Of a DNA stretch of 64,000 nt, positions 25,175 through 34,786 are shown piece after piece. The translations under genes were made by a program, and so were the position numbers. This stretch comes from Eisenibacter elegans DSM 3317 (lineage in GTDB: Bacteria > Bacteroidota > Bacteroidia > Cytophagales > Microscillaceae), in contig NZ_AUMD01000019.1 in NCBI RefSeq assembly GCF_000430505.1, positions 1-64,000 of the forward strand. Direction: 5' to 3'. The notes under the pieces are model-generated. The model searched no databases. It was not told where the DNA came from and worked only from the letters and a program-made list of their open reading frames with translations. Positions within the stretch are counted from its first letter, which is position 1; each line of letters opens with the position of its first letter.

Positions 25175-27406
25175 CTAATACTTCTCCGGCAGTTTTTTGT
25201 CTAGGGCATAGATACATACCTGCTTAGCTCCTTCCTCAGTATATCGAAATTTTTTTTGCAAATTATTTATCAAAGAGCTTACATCTTGTTTTATTCGTTT
25301 GTCGTAGGCATTGAAACTATTCGTACCAAAGTCCAGCACTGCCCGCCGGAAGTTGTCATTATGTAAGTACGGAACCAGCGTATTTTCCTTTAGGTTTCTT
25401 TTGTACTTATCAAAGAGCGATAGGTAGAGCTGTGTATCGGTGATGGTCTTGCCTTCGAGGTGTATCTCTTGCGCCAAAGTTGTCGAAACATACTCTCCGT
25501 GCGTACTTTCACGAAACTCGTCGTGTTCGTCATAGTCTACTCCCGGCCCTAAAATCAGCGCCTCAAAATTGTAGAAATAGTCTTCATCAATCACAAAGGT
25601 ATCTCCGGTATAGTGGCAGGTTACCTTATCCCCTTCTTCAAAATTGATGGCGTAGAGGTAGTTTTGAATGTCCTTAGAAATATGGCTTTGATTATAGGAG
25701 TAAATTGACTCCTTCATTTCCTGAAGCACATTAAAGTCATACATATCCACCAATGATTCTATAAAACCTTCAGGGAGTTGGTCTTTCAGCGCCTCCTGTT
25801 TCATAAAGAACTGCCCAACCATATCCATCGTAATCAGCTTTTCTGTTTTGACATATTTGGCCAACAATTCATTGAAGATATTGAGCGATTGTCTGCCCGA
25901 AAAACCCTTGTTACCCTCCTGTTCCGACTCAGCCAACACAGCCTTGCGTATTTTCTTGTCGAAGCGTTTGAGATCCTCTTCCGAAAGCCAGGCAGGAATC
26001 TTGCCCGTATACACCTCCATCTTAAGCAAGAGGCTGTGTTTGTCGAGGTATTTGTGGTAACGTTCGGGCTCGGCTATCCATTTGTGAATGGCCGGCGACT
26101 CTTTGTTCAATCGCGATGAGACAATGATTTTGCCCACATTTTCCAGCACTCCGGGCAAGAAATACGCCTCTAGGTTTTTGCCAAACTTATTCCGGTAAAT
26201 CGATACTTCCGTATTGTAATCTAGGATATAGGGCACGCTGACCGTGATGATGCGGTCTCGAAACGAGGGTACATTTTCATAGTGTGATTTATCCGCCGGG
26301 TTGACCAAGCCCACAAACAGCGACTTGATGCGCTCTTCTATCAGCTCGACCTTGTGTACCCCGTCACTGATGATGCCGTGGAGGTGCATCAACCGTTTCA
26401 CGTTATGGTCTTTGATGTCCATCAGCGCAAAAATGCCATTATTTGTTTTAGCTAGCCCAGAATATACATAATTCACCTCATCTGTCTTGAGGAGTTCGTT
26501 GAGCATATTCTGAATCACATTGCTCTTGATGGGTCGCTCTACCAAGGGATCTCCCGGGTTAAAAACGCTTATCCCTTCTCCATACTGCCTATGAAACAAA
26601 GCCTTACGCACATACAACATCTCAAACACGGCCATCGGGTCACCCAAAATATTGAGCAAAGACGCATACAGCGAAGAGCATATCGTACAGGGAGTTTCCC
26701 GGAACACCCACTCATACTCTCGCTCCGAAAACAGCTTGAGTTTGAACGAATCATCCGGAATTAGTTCGTCCAAAAACTGTATCCGGTAGCTTTTGGGTAT
26801 ATGCAAAATGGGATGGTCGTGGCTTGGGCAAGCAAACTGCAAATAATCTTGATTGAAGAGCGAGTAGCTGTTTAGCTCGGTATTGCCGTTTTGCTCGGCT
26901 ACTTCGGCCAACACCCGCTCTACCCGCGAAATACCTCCCAACTTCTTGACATCCAATCGCCAGTAGGTCTGATAGGTCGTTCCTTCGGGTAGCTGGGTGT
27001 AATTTTCAAATTTCTGCAATAGATTATTTAAAAAAGTACTCTTTCCACTCCCCGGCGGGCCTTCAAACAAGAAGATATGGTTGTTCTGCACCCCCTTCTT
27101 AAACCCATTGGTCAGTTTCAGAAATCGGTTGGCAAAGAGTAAATCCGTAAAAAAAGGATTATCGCACTCCTTCACAAACAAGTTGTTGAAGTTATAACGG
27201 GTCATCTCCTGTGGATTTTCGGGATTACCCTCACTGATATAGTAGTACACCATATCATAAAAAAGCTGAAAAATATCCCTAAAGATGCGGTCCGGCTCTT
27301 GAGCGGCCAACTTTAGAAAATCTTCAAAAGGCATCGGAATACGCATATCCTTGCTGCGCATCTGTACCCCTAGGTTGGCCAAAGCAGTGATTTTAGGTTC
27401 TCTCAT
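25175..27406 (-). CDS. PrkA-like serine protein kinase / AAA ATPase, long divergent paralogue
   Basis: A 743-residue protein of the PrkA (YeaG) family, AAA+ proteins with a C-terminal kinase-like part linked to stress and stationary-phase signalling with SpoVR and YeaH. The P-loop is GPPGSGKST at 116-124. A potential metal site follows: CPSH (C193, H196) and CTIC (C240, C243). The AAA second half is recognisable (GLVNPADKSHYENVPSFRDR and VSVPYILDYNTEVSIYRNKF). The C-terminal 250 residues are less similar to typical PrkA. It is longer than the 692-residue PrkA at 32271-34349 and is clearly a different subfamily. It lies downstream of spoVR on the same strand, separated by 239 bp of repeat-like DNA. 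Confidence 0.8.
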   Translation of the reverse strand: MREPKITALANLGVQMRSKDMRIPMPFEDFLKLAAQEPDRIFRDIFQLFYDMVYYYISEGNPENPQEMTRYNFNNLFVKECDNPFFTDLLFANRFLKLTNGFKKGVQNNHIFLFEGPPGSGKSTFLNNLLQKFENYTQLPEGTTYQTYWRLDVKKLGGISRVERVLAEVAEQNGNTELNSYSLFNQDYLQFACPSHDHPILHIPKSYRIQFLDELIPDDSFKLKLFSEREYEWVFRETPCTICSSLYASLLNILGDPMAVFEMLYVRKALFHRQYGEGISVFNPGDPLVERPIKSNVIQNMLNELLKTDEVNYVYSGLAKTNNGIFALMDIKDHNVKRLMHLHGIISDGVHKVELIEERIKSLFVGLVNPADKSHYENVPSFRDRIITVSVPYILDYNTEVSIYRNKFGKNLEAYFLPGVLENVGKIIVSSRLNKESPAIHKWIAEPERYHKYLDKHSLLLKMEVYTGKIPAWLSEEDLKRFDKKIRKAVLAESEQEGNKGFSGRQSLNIFNELLAKYVKTEKLITMDMVGQFFMKQEALKDQLPEGFIESLVDMYDFNVLQEMKESIYSYNQSHISKDIQNYLYAINFEEGDKVTCHYTGDTFVIDEDYFYNFEALILGPGVDYDEHDEFRESTHGEYVSTTLAQEIHLEGKTITDTQLYLSLFDKYKRNLKENTLVPYLHNDNFRRAVLDFGTNSFNAYDKRIKQDVSSLINNLQKKFRYTEEGAKQVCIYALDKKLPEKY

Positions 27407-27645
27407 CAGGTTATTCGTTTTATTGGGTGCATTCCAAATACAGGTTTGTATCTTTTGTGTCTTTCAATTGATGGCTATCGAAATCGCCTCTCCTCTCCCT
27501 TGCCAGCTTGTTACGTTTTTTGGGCTTCCCCCTACTAGCCACCCTTTGGGTCTGTGTTCCACAGCTCTCAACGTGCGGCTCGTACTCGGATGTCCCCTAG
27601 GCCGCGTAGCCTACATAACGCTTTCGCAGGGCATCTGCTAGGCAC
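27407..27645. repeat. Gap between spoVR and the prkA-like gene, repeat-like
   Basis: On the minus strand this gap holds GACATCCGAGTACGAG and, further on, GGGGGAAGCCC, in the same order as at 223-352 on the plus strand. No gene is seen. The region may be an eroded repeat that separates two genes of what is normally a compact operon. Confidence 0.35.
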
Positions 27646-29256
27646 TTAGTTGAGAACTTCCTTACTCAACTGTCGGTTTTTCATCGTATAACGTACAGGA
27701 GTAACTTCAGGTGGTGCATCCTCATCACGCGAAGCCACCACATCAAAGGTATCCAACTTTACGGGCGCTCCCCAGAGGTATTCAATGCCCAGCATTGTAT
27801 CTGCAATAAAGTCAGGAATCAGGGGCTTACCCTCAAACAAATGCTTGATATACAAACACTTATCGTGTGTACGTTCCACATCTACTTGCATTGCCGGCGG
27901 GTGATAGAGCGAGTTAATCAACATCTGTTGGTAATCTTCAGCCCTTCGGCTTTTGACATAGTACTGATATACCTGCCGCTGTGGGTCGAGGCGCTGCCCC
28001 AACACAAAGAGGTCGTGTTCATCTACAAAATCTTGGTCTACAAATGTTTTTATTAGGGTAAAGTCTGAGAAGTGCGTGCGCAGGTCAAAAATGGCTTTTC
28101 GTCCATTTTGCACCTTGCCGTCATAGTTGGCGCGAGCGTCTATTCCGGCCATTTGTTGGAACTGGTACTGAAGCTTTCCTTTGTCGCCCAAGTCCTCCAC
28201 GTACTGCATCAGGCGCAAGCCGATAGCATAGGGGTTGAGCCCACCGCGCTGCAAAGCCGTAACCCCTGCATTGAGGCGGGCATAAGACACCTCGTGCCCT
28301 TTGATGCGGTCGTCTTGCAAAAAGAGTGTGTCGTGCCAATAGCTTGCCCAGCCCTCATTAATGATTTTGGTGCGTATTTGCGGCTCAAAATACACCGCTG
28401 TGTTGCGGACGATACTCATCACCAGCTTTATCCAACGATTGGCCTCTTTGCGCAAAAAAGGAGAATTGTCCCTGATAAATTCTATTAAATCTACTGACTC
28501 TACAGCATCTTCCAGCTTTTTGAGATGTGAGCTGTACTTAGTCTGAAACTCAGGATACTTCGTTTTGAGGTCTTCAAAGAAGATAGACTCGGCCAAATCC
28601 TCTCCGTGGATGCCGATAAGCTCATTGTATCGCTCTACTTCTTTGTAATATTGTGTGTCTGATATTTTCTCTATATCCTGCAAAAATTTACCAAAATAAA
28701 ACCCTACCCTTGTAGGCGGCTCATTGTCTTGTGGGAAATTGCGGCGATACAGCTCCCTGTAGTAGCCATTGAGGTTGTTGATTCCTCGGCTAAACTCGAT
28801 GGCATAATCGACCCAACGCCCGTGTTCGCTCCGCAGGTTGGCTATCAGCCGCTTGTCGGCCAGCGCCTGCCCCACAAAATCATCCCCCCAAGTATGCTCA
28901 AACATCCGGTTGTTTTGAAAAAAATCAATGTGTGCCAACACGTGATAGAATATCATAATATTCATCCAGTCGGGGTTGTTATCGTTATAAAACGAGATTG
29001 CCGGGCGCGAATTGATGACCGTTTCGTAAGGATTGTTGGGGTAGAGTTTGTATTTTCCTATTTCTTTGAGCACTTCCACATCATTGACCCAATAGTCGTA
29101 CAAGGTCGGAATCATCACCTTGGGCGACAGTTCTATCATATCCTTGTTGGTAACGATGTATTCGAGCGAGTCGTCGTCGAAGCGCAGGCCGGCATCTTTG
29201 GCACGAGCTTTACACTCTTCCATAATGCCCTTGGTATGTTGGTCGATTAGATGCAT
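27646..29256 (-). CDS. SpoVR/YcgB-family protein
   Basis: A 536-residue soluble protein (start MHLIDQHTKGIMEECK at ATG 29254-29256; an ATG eight codons upstream is less likely). SpoVR blocks are clear: PTLYDYWVNDVEVLKEIG, YPNNPYETVINSRPAISFYN, MIFYHVLAHIDFFQNNRMF and the central NEGWASYWHDTLF. In many bacteria this gene is linked to prkA (yeaG) and yeaH. Its biochemical activity is unknown, though it is tied to spore cortex formation in Bacillus and to stress responses elsewhere. Length is normal. It lies 70 bp downstream of the yeaH-like gene. Confidence 0.93.
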   Translation of the reverse strand: MHLIDQHTKGIMEECKARAKDAGLRFDDDSLEYIVTNKDMIELSPKVMIPTLYDYWVNDVEVLKEIGKYKLYPNNPYETVINSRPAISFYNDNNPDWMNIMIFYHVLAHIDFFQNNRMFEHTWGDDFVGQALADKRLIANLRSEHGRWVDYAIEFSRGINNLNGYYRELYRRNFPQDNEPPTRVGFYFGKFLQDIEKISDTQYYKEVERYNELIGIHGEDLAESIFFEDLKTKYPEFQTKYSSHLKKLEDAVESVDLIEFIRDNSPFLRKEANRWIKLVMSIVRNTAVYFEPQIRTKIINEGWASYWHDTLFLQDDRIKGHEVSYARLNAGVTALQRGGLNPYAIGLRLMQYVEDLGDKGKLQYQFQQMAGIDARANYDGKVQNGRKAIFDLRTHFSDFTLIKTFVDQDFVDEHDLFVLGQRLDPQRQVYQYYVKSRRAEDYQQMLINSLYHPPAMQVDVERTHDKCLYIKHLFEGKPLIPDFIADTMLGIEYLWGAPVKLDTFDVVASRDEDAPPEVTPVRYTMKNRQLSKEVLN

Positions 29257-29326
29257 AGGTTTGTGGTTATGAGCTAGCAAGTAGCCCTACCGGCGCGATG
29301 CCCCGGCAGGGTTGATATGGTTAATT

Positions 29327-30706
29327 TTAAGCCACCAGCGCCTTGATGCCTTCGATGATGCGGCCTTCGTCGGCGCTATCGGCAGCGAGGCTGTCCATCC
29401 GAATCAGGTCTTGTAAGTCTTTCAGAATACCTGATTGCTCTAGGTAGCGCTCTACGGTTGTACTGCTGTGCGACCAGCTGTTTCGGGCTACCGTAATGCC
29501 CATTCGGTTGGTATATTTCAGGATTTTACGGGTTATTTTGAGCATTTTCTCCCCGGTATTGTCCCAATCATCCCCATCTGTGCCATAAAACACATAGATG
29601 TTATAATCTTTGATAAGCTGTTCCTCTTCTACAATCTTGTCTACCAACTCAAAGGCCGGGTACACATTCGTACCCCCTGCCACTGTAGACTTGTAATAGG
29701 TGTAGAAATCATCGACTTCTTTGGCCTCGGTATCGTGCAAGATAAACCGGCTCATTACATTTTGGTTGTACTGATACATCAACCAGCTGTAGATGAACAG
29801 GTGCTGTGTGGTGATGACCTCGGTCGGTTTGCCATCCATCGAGCCGGAATAATCGCGCAAGAAGAAAACTACCGCCTGTGACTCTACGTCTTTCTCCTGC
29901 GAGAGGATACGGAACACCTTGTCTTCAGGCTTTAGGATAAACTTGTCCGTTTCGAGCGGCTCTGCCGGGTCTACATTGCCCAAGAGGATGTTGGTTTGGA
30001 TAATGCGTTTGAGGGTGGCTTTCTTATCCAATATTTGCCCAAAACCCCGATGGCTGTCGGTAAGGTCATAAGTGATGCGTGTGAGCGACTTTTTATTGCC
30101 TTTTTCTTGCAGGTTGGGCAGTTCAAACTTTTCAGTTAGGATACGCCCAAGGTCAAAGGCCTCGGCCTCCACATCGTGTTGCCCGCCTTGGCCTTCACCA
30201 GACCCCTGCCCCTCGCCACTTTGTTGGGGTTGCACGGGCTTTTCGCCCAATACCTGCCCTACATCTCCTTCGCCCGCGCCGCCGGTTTCTTGCTCTTGTT
30301 GGGTGGCGCTGTCGTCGTGATAAAACTTAGCTTCGGTTGTAGTTGGCACAATGACAACCTTGCCGTCCTTACCAGTGCCGGGCTTGATGATTTTACCCAA
30401 GCGAATCCGTCGTGGGAATCCGTCTTTTTCGCGCAGTCGATCCTGTTCTAGTAGTTCCTCTATGGTCTGCAAGGCCAAGCGATAGGAGGGCATCGGCGCT
30501 AAGCGCAGAAATGTACTGAAATCATTGGCTGCATAAATGCCTACGGCAGGGTCAATCGTTTTATCTATCTGCCCTGCGGTAGGTGTAGGCAAGTGGTGTT
30601 TTTGGTTTTGTGCCAAAGCCCATTCCTTACGGATTGCTGCCTCTTGTTCAGGAGATAGCGCGGGGTTTTGGAGCGCTTGTATAAATGGTTTTTCAAAGTC
30701 TTGCAT
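29327..30706 (-). CDS. YeaH/YhbH-family protein (DUF444)
   Basis: About 459 residues. The region from about residue 135 to 185 is a low-complexity Gln/Gly/Glu linker, as in most DUF444 proteins. The following domain is VWA-like: VVFFLRDYSGSMDGKPTEVI contains the DxSxS metal site (D290-S294, counted from the alternative start at 30721), and FYGTDGDDWDNTGEKM is a further family block. Family members work with PrkA and SpoVR in a stress-signalling module. Three possible ATGs (30721, 30709, 30706) occur in a row; the shortest is chosen because similarity begins at QDFEKPF. It is the first gene of the spoVR-yeaH-type pair. Confidence 0.9.
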   Translation of the reverse strand: MQDFEKPFIQALQNPALSPEQEAAIRKEWALAQNQKHHLPTPTAGQIDKTIDPAVGIYAANDFSTFLRLAPMPSYRLALQTIEELLEQDRLREKDGFPRRIRLGKIIKPGTGKDGKVVIVPTTTEAKFYHDDSATQQEQETGGAGEGDVGQVLGEKPVQPQQSGEGQGSGEGQGGQHDVEAEAFDLGRILTEKFELPNLQEKGNKKSLTRITYDLTDSHRGFGQILDKKATLKRIIQTNILLGNVDPAEPLETDKFILKPEDKVFRILSQEKDVESQAVVFFLRDYSGSMDGKPTEVITTQHLFIYSWLMYQYNQNVMSRFILHDTEAKEVDDFYTYYKSTVAGGTNVYPAFELVDKIVEEEQLIKDYNIYVFYGTDGDDWDNTGEKMLKITRKILKYTNRMGITVARNSWSHSSTTVERYLEQSGILKDLQDLIRMDSLAADSADEGRIIEGIKALVA

Positions 30707-30943
30707 CATAGGGCATTGCACCTTTTAGAATGTGTGTGAAATCTGAGAGTGTAATCACTGACTGTGGTCATCGGGAAACTTGTGAGTGGCTGTCCAAAAT
30801 CGCTGATTGTTCTTTGGCTCAAAAGTCTTTTATCAGTGCTTTGTTTTAGTAAAACAAGTAAACAAGCGCAAAAATTTCAGGTTTTTAGGTTTATGATATA
30901 ATTTATCGTTGTCGGAGGTTTTCTGAGAGGCTACCAAAAACGA

Positions 30944-31018
30944 CACGCCATTGGACACTTTCCAAACCACATAGTTTAAAACTGTGGGCTAAGTCTCATA
31001 CTGCCCCCAAGTGGCGTG
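30944..31018. mobile_element. Miniature inverted-repeat element, internally deleted copy
   Basis: 75 bp from CACGCCATTGGACACTTTCC to CCAAGTGGCGTG, containing the family's ACAG/TTTAAAACTGTGGGCTAAGTCTCAT interior but lacking the second half. Flanks CAAAAACGA and CAAAAACTA are an 8/9 target duplication. Confidence 0.75.
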
Positions 31019-31079
31019 CAAAAACTATCTATTTTTGAATGTCAGTGGTTTTGTTGTCTTGGAGCTTACTCGGTCTTTG

Positions 31080-31963
31080 CTAGCGTGGAGTTTTGTCTGA
31101 TTTTACTTGTCTCACAAACTCAAGGCTAACTTCAAAACCCTCGGCAATCTCGTGTAAAGTCAGCTTCCCACGGCGGAGCACTTTTTGAATCGCTTGGATT
31201 TTAGCCTGCAACTGCCCTTGTGTGAGTCCTTGCTCTCTAACTTCTTGTAAAATCGCTTCTTCGATTCCCATATTTTTACGTTATTTTAAGGTTTCTTGAA
31301 TCTGTTTGTCAAATGTGCTGAAATTTGCTCGTTTGTCAAATCGCACGTAGCAACGGATAAAATGGAGCAAGTTACGTGTTTTATATTGCTCATAATTAGT
31401 ATTTTGCAAACTTCTGACCAAGTCCATTTTCCAAACCAATTGTTTATCATCGCTAAGATTTTGCTTGATAAGCGCCTTGCGGGCGGCTAACATCCCGATA
31501 GAAAAAGGATTGCCGGCTATCTCCAGTTCGGCTTCGCTTTTTTCGAGGAGTTTGAGTGTGGCAAAGCGATAAACAAGCGCTGTATCTCGGTATTGATAAT
31601 GGTATTGATTGGGGTGAAAATCGGGGTTATCATCCGTAAGCAGCGCCAAGGCCATCACGTCTTGTTTCCAGTGTTCATGAATGCGGATGAAGTAGGTAAA
31701 CATGCGCTCAGCCAAGGCGCTGTCTTGATAGCCCTGCACTTCGATATGGATGAGAAGCCAACGGGCTTGACCATCCTAGTATATACCTTCACGAGCTTAT
31801 CAACATAACGTTTTTTCTCACCCAACTCCTTGTCTAAGCACTCAAAAGGCTTGCCGAAATCGACGGCTTGCGTCGCCCATTGGGGGAAGCAATCGTGTAG
31901 AAAATCATCGAATAAATCTTCGATAATGCCTTTCCAGAGTGTGTCTTTGGAGATGTATGTCAT
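31080..31963 (-). pseudogene. Rpn-family (PD-(D/E)XK) nuclease/putative transposase, frameshifted
   Basis: The frame from 31963 (MTYISKDTLWKGIIEDLFDD...ECLDKELGEKKRYVDKLVKV) is broken near 31775: restoring one missing G there changes YTRMVKPVG into YTRDGQARWLLIHIEVQGYQD, the classic family motif, and joins it to the second frame (MQGYQDSALAERMFTYFIRI, 31281-31739). A TAA in the same frame then separates a 63-residue tail (31080-31271, MGIEEAILQEVREQG...) that in intact relatives is continuous. The E-x-Q of the catalytic core lies in the joined part. Two lesions make it a decaying gene rather than a sequencing artefact, although a single error at 31775 cannot be excluded. Confidence 0.75.
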
Positions 31964-32270
31964 CGTGGAATCAAGTACTGATAGTTAGGGCTGCCAGAGT
32001 GTTTCCTCCGGCAGATGACAGGTTTGCTATTTGTGAGTGGCAATGAACCTTAGAACTTCTTAAAGTTCTCTTCATTGATATCAAAACATCATTTTTTCTG
32101 CTAAATCGCTGAAAATATCCGCCGTAGTCTTCACGATTAAAATCGTGGGCTAACCATTTATACCAAGATTCACAAGATTTGGGGATTTGCAGGGTTTGCT
32201 TTTCTTGATTATCAAGGGTTTTCAGTGCAAAGATTCCCCAAACCAATTGTGGTTGAGTATAAACAAGCGC
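31964..32270. other. Intergenic region without gene
   Basis: An open frame at 31971-32246 (minus) exists, but its protein resembles nothing and is full of hairpin-derived sequence. The stretch contains GATTAAAATCGTGGGCTAA near 32135, reminiscent of the interior of the miniature elements, and GATTCACAAGATT near 32170. Probably relics of repeats. Confidence 0.35.
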
Positions 32271-34349
32271 TTAGTTGGCATCGTCTTGAGTACAGAAGTA
32301 CTCTATGGTTTTGAGCGCACAAGTGCGGCAGTACCCTAGCTTTTCTTCCATCGTGTTGATCATCCGGTTGTAGAGTTTTTGGTTTTCCTCATTCGTACGA
32401 TTCGACAACGCTCCCACTAGGCTGCCCGCTCCGGCTACATCTGATTTTAGGCGTACGTCGGTTACGGCACGCACCAGTTCGTTATTGTCCATAAAATCAT
32501 AGTTGGGGTCTTGAATCATCTTCTGCCCATAGATTTTGGCAATCGTCGTACGGTAGCTTTGCTTCTGTTCGCGGTTTTTAAGGCCGAGACGCTCTTCTAC
32601 ACTATCAATAAAACTCTCGTCGATTTTAAGCGGTACGAGTTTGTTGGTCTGCGGGTCACGGTACGTCCATATTTTATTGGGGCCAAGATTTTTGGCATCA
32701 ATACCAATCACCATATTGACATAGTTGAGCACATCTTTTTGGATGGCATCAGGCTCATCCATATAGGCATTGAAGATGGCCGTCATCACGTTTTTGCGGT
32801 GCAGGCCTCGGGCTATCTTGAGGTCATTGAGGTACTTGGTTTGGTCGTTGGGGTCGCGTACATAGTCGATAATCACACTTTCGAGTGCCTTAAAGACATC
32901 ACCGGCATACATACATCGGCCTTCTTGGGTTTCGGAGCGTTCGAGCAAGATTTGGACGGCACGCCCGAGGTTTCGGTGGCCGAGTCCTTTTTGGCCAAAG
33001 CGTTTGGTTACGTCCGGCTCGCTGTTGAGGTCATTGATTACCTCACTGAGGGTTTTGATGCTCTTCTCCCCTGCCACTTCGCCGGCGGCCAACTTCATCA
33101 GCTCTATTGGTGTAAGGCGCTCAGAGCTAGGCATACGGGTCAGGGTTACGGCTACCGACAAAGCATAATTGAGGTTAGGGTCGATGTGCATCTTTTCTCC
33201 CGCAAAATTGGTCTTTTCTTGGTCGCCGATGGCATATGCCGTCAGTTGTTGCTGCAACCGGTAGTTGGTATTGTGCGACATATAGGTCAGGCGGCAGCGG
33301 TCTACGATAGGAGCCTGCTCCTTCTCTTCCAAGAATCGGCCAAACTCGGCGTTATTACTCGTGGCAATGATGAGCGTATCGATAGGCCAGCGGAAGCCTT
33401 CAATCTCAATGCTGCGGTTTTGGATAACGCCTAGGTATACTTGCACAAGGTCTTTCTTGTTTTTGAAAATCTCGTCGGAGAAATGGATACCCCCCCCGGC
33501 CACACGCGCCAGCGCACCTCTGCGTAGGTCAAAGCGATAAGGGTTGTTGGTATCGGCGATGTGTAGAAGCCTCGTAACAGACTCCTCCCCGAGGAGGTCT
33601 ACTGCTGAGGAGGTGATTTTATCCTTGGCGGCATACTTACCCGTCAGGGTGCCTCTTGACTCGCTGATAGGCACAGGCACAACTTCTAAAAACTCTAGCA
33701 TCCGATTGATATCGCCTTGGCAGTGTTCGCGGATTTCGTTCAGGATATATTCGGAGCAAGCCCCCAAAGAGCGGTATTGTTTGAAGAGCTGCATTACTTG
33801 CGCGTCTTTGGCTCCTTGTTGGAGCATCCATTCTTGGCTGTCTTCACGCCGCTCGAAGAGGTTCATAATCGCCACCATGGGGTCTTCAAAGGTTTGGGAC
33901 TCGATGGTGTGTATCTTGCCATAGCCTCCGAGTTGGTCTAGGTTTTTGAAGCGGAAGGTATAACGGCGGTTTTCGGGTAGGGAGATAAAGTCTCGGTAGA
34001 GCTTGCTGAGGAAATCGGCGAAGAAGGTCTTACCATTGCCCGGCTCTCCAATCAGGACGAAGGCCATTTCGGCAGAAGAGCCGTTTTCGGCAGCGTCTTT
34101 GACAAAGGAGACAAAGCTATTGATCTCGTCATACATCCCGACGATGTGCTTACGCCCTTCGCGGAAGATGTTGAAGTCATAGGTATTCATCCCATTGACA
34201 TTGACCTTTTGGATGCCGTCGGGCTTGCCCAAAATCATTCTTGTAATGGATTGGAACACATTTTCGTAGCGTCGCTCTCCGGCCAAAATCGCCTGTAGGT
34301 GTTGGGTAAGGGCGTGCGCTTGTGTTTGTATGGGTGTGGATGTAGCCAT
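32271..34349 (-). CDS. prkA: PrkA-family serine protein kinase / AAA ATPase
   Basis: A 692-residue protein with the standard PrkA layout. The AAA core shows IGEPGNGKTFF (P-loop GEPGNGKT, 101-108), GGIHFSDEIFKN (Walker B region) and IIATSNNAEFGRF (sensor 1). The C-terminal part continues through QKGLGHRNLGRAVQILLERS and AIFNAYMDEPDAIQKDVLNY. The last residues carry a cysteine cluster (C674, C677, C686). PrkA proteins are reported to phosphorylate serine and act with SpoVR and YeaH. The gene is upstream, in transcription sense, of the broken Rpn gene and then yeaH-spoVR, all on the minus strand, so an ancestral prkA-yeaH-spoVR operon appears to have been opened by an insertion. Confidence 0.92.
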   Translation of the reverse strand: MATSTPIQTQAHALTQHLQAILAGERRYENVFQSITRMILGKPDGIQKVNVNGMNTYDFNIFREGRKHIVGMYDEINSFVSFVKDAAENGSSAEMAFVLIGEPGNGKTFFADFLSKLYRDFISLPENRRYTFRFKNLDQLGGYGKIHTIESQTFEDPMVAIMNLFERREDSQEWMLQQGAKDAQVMQLFKQYRSLGACSEYILNEIREHCQGDINRMLEFLEVVPVPISESRGTLTGKYAAKDKITSSAVDLLGEESVTRLLHIADTNNPYRFDLRRGALARVAGGGIHFSDEIFKNKKDLVQVYLGVIQNRSIEIEGFRWPIDTLIIATSNNAEFGRFLEEKEQAPIVDRCRLTYMSHNTNYRLQQQLTAYAIGDQEKTNFAGEKMHIDPNLNYALSVAVTLTRMPSSERLTPIELMKLAAGEVAGEKSIKTLSEVINDLNSEPDVTKRFGQKGLGHRNLGRAVQILLERSETQEGRCMYAGDVFKALESVIIDYVRDPNDQTKYLNDLKIARGLHRKNVMTAIFNAYMDEPDAIQKDVLNYVNMVIGIDAKNLGPNKIWTYRDPQTNKLVPLKIDESFIDSVEERLGLKNREQKQSYRTTIAKIYGQKMIQDPNYDFMDNNELVRAVTDVRLKSDVAGAGSLVGALSNRTNEENQKLYNRMINTMEEKLGYCRTCALKTIEYFCTQDDAN

Positions 34350-34577
34350 AAAGTATTAGGAGATTAGTACAATCAATTGGTTTTGAGTAGCTTGGGGACT
34401 ATAGTGTAGGAAGGGGTTCCCCAAAAGCACCCCTGTTGTGGGGTCTTGCTTTGTTGGTTATTAACGTAGCCCGATTGAAATTAGCCGAACTTTTAACCAA
34501 TATAGCTAAAAAAACAAGGCTTTCGCAAGTTTGGGATACTTTTTATTTGCCTATTTTCCCAAAAATAAAACAAACGA

Positions 34578-34709
34578 CACGCTGCCGGACATTTTTCAAA
34601 CCCCGCATTTGAAACTGTGGACTAAGGCTCATTTTACCCCCCAAATGAGACCTCCGCTTGTCTCAGCGCTGAAGCTCCGAGCTATTTTTCCAAGATATCC
34701 ATTGGTGTA
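34578..34709. mobile_element. Miniature inverted-repeat element
   Basis: About 132 bp from CACGCTGCCGGACATTTTTC to GATATCCATTGGTGTA with the family interior, including the hairpin GGCTCATTTTACC...AAATGAGACC. No 9-bp duplication is visible around it, so it may be an old copy. Confidence 0.65.
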
Positions 34710-34786
34710 AGTAGGGTGTAAACTTTAGCGTTAGGGATTCGTTTATGACTCTGGAATAGAATACTCACCCTCAAAACCTTTTCCTT

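Noticed and set aside
31971-32246. Open frame of 91 codons between the Rpn remnant and prkA
   Set aside because: The protein resembles nothing, and the DNA contains repeat-like and hairpin pieces.
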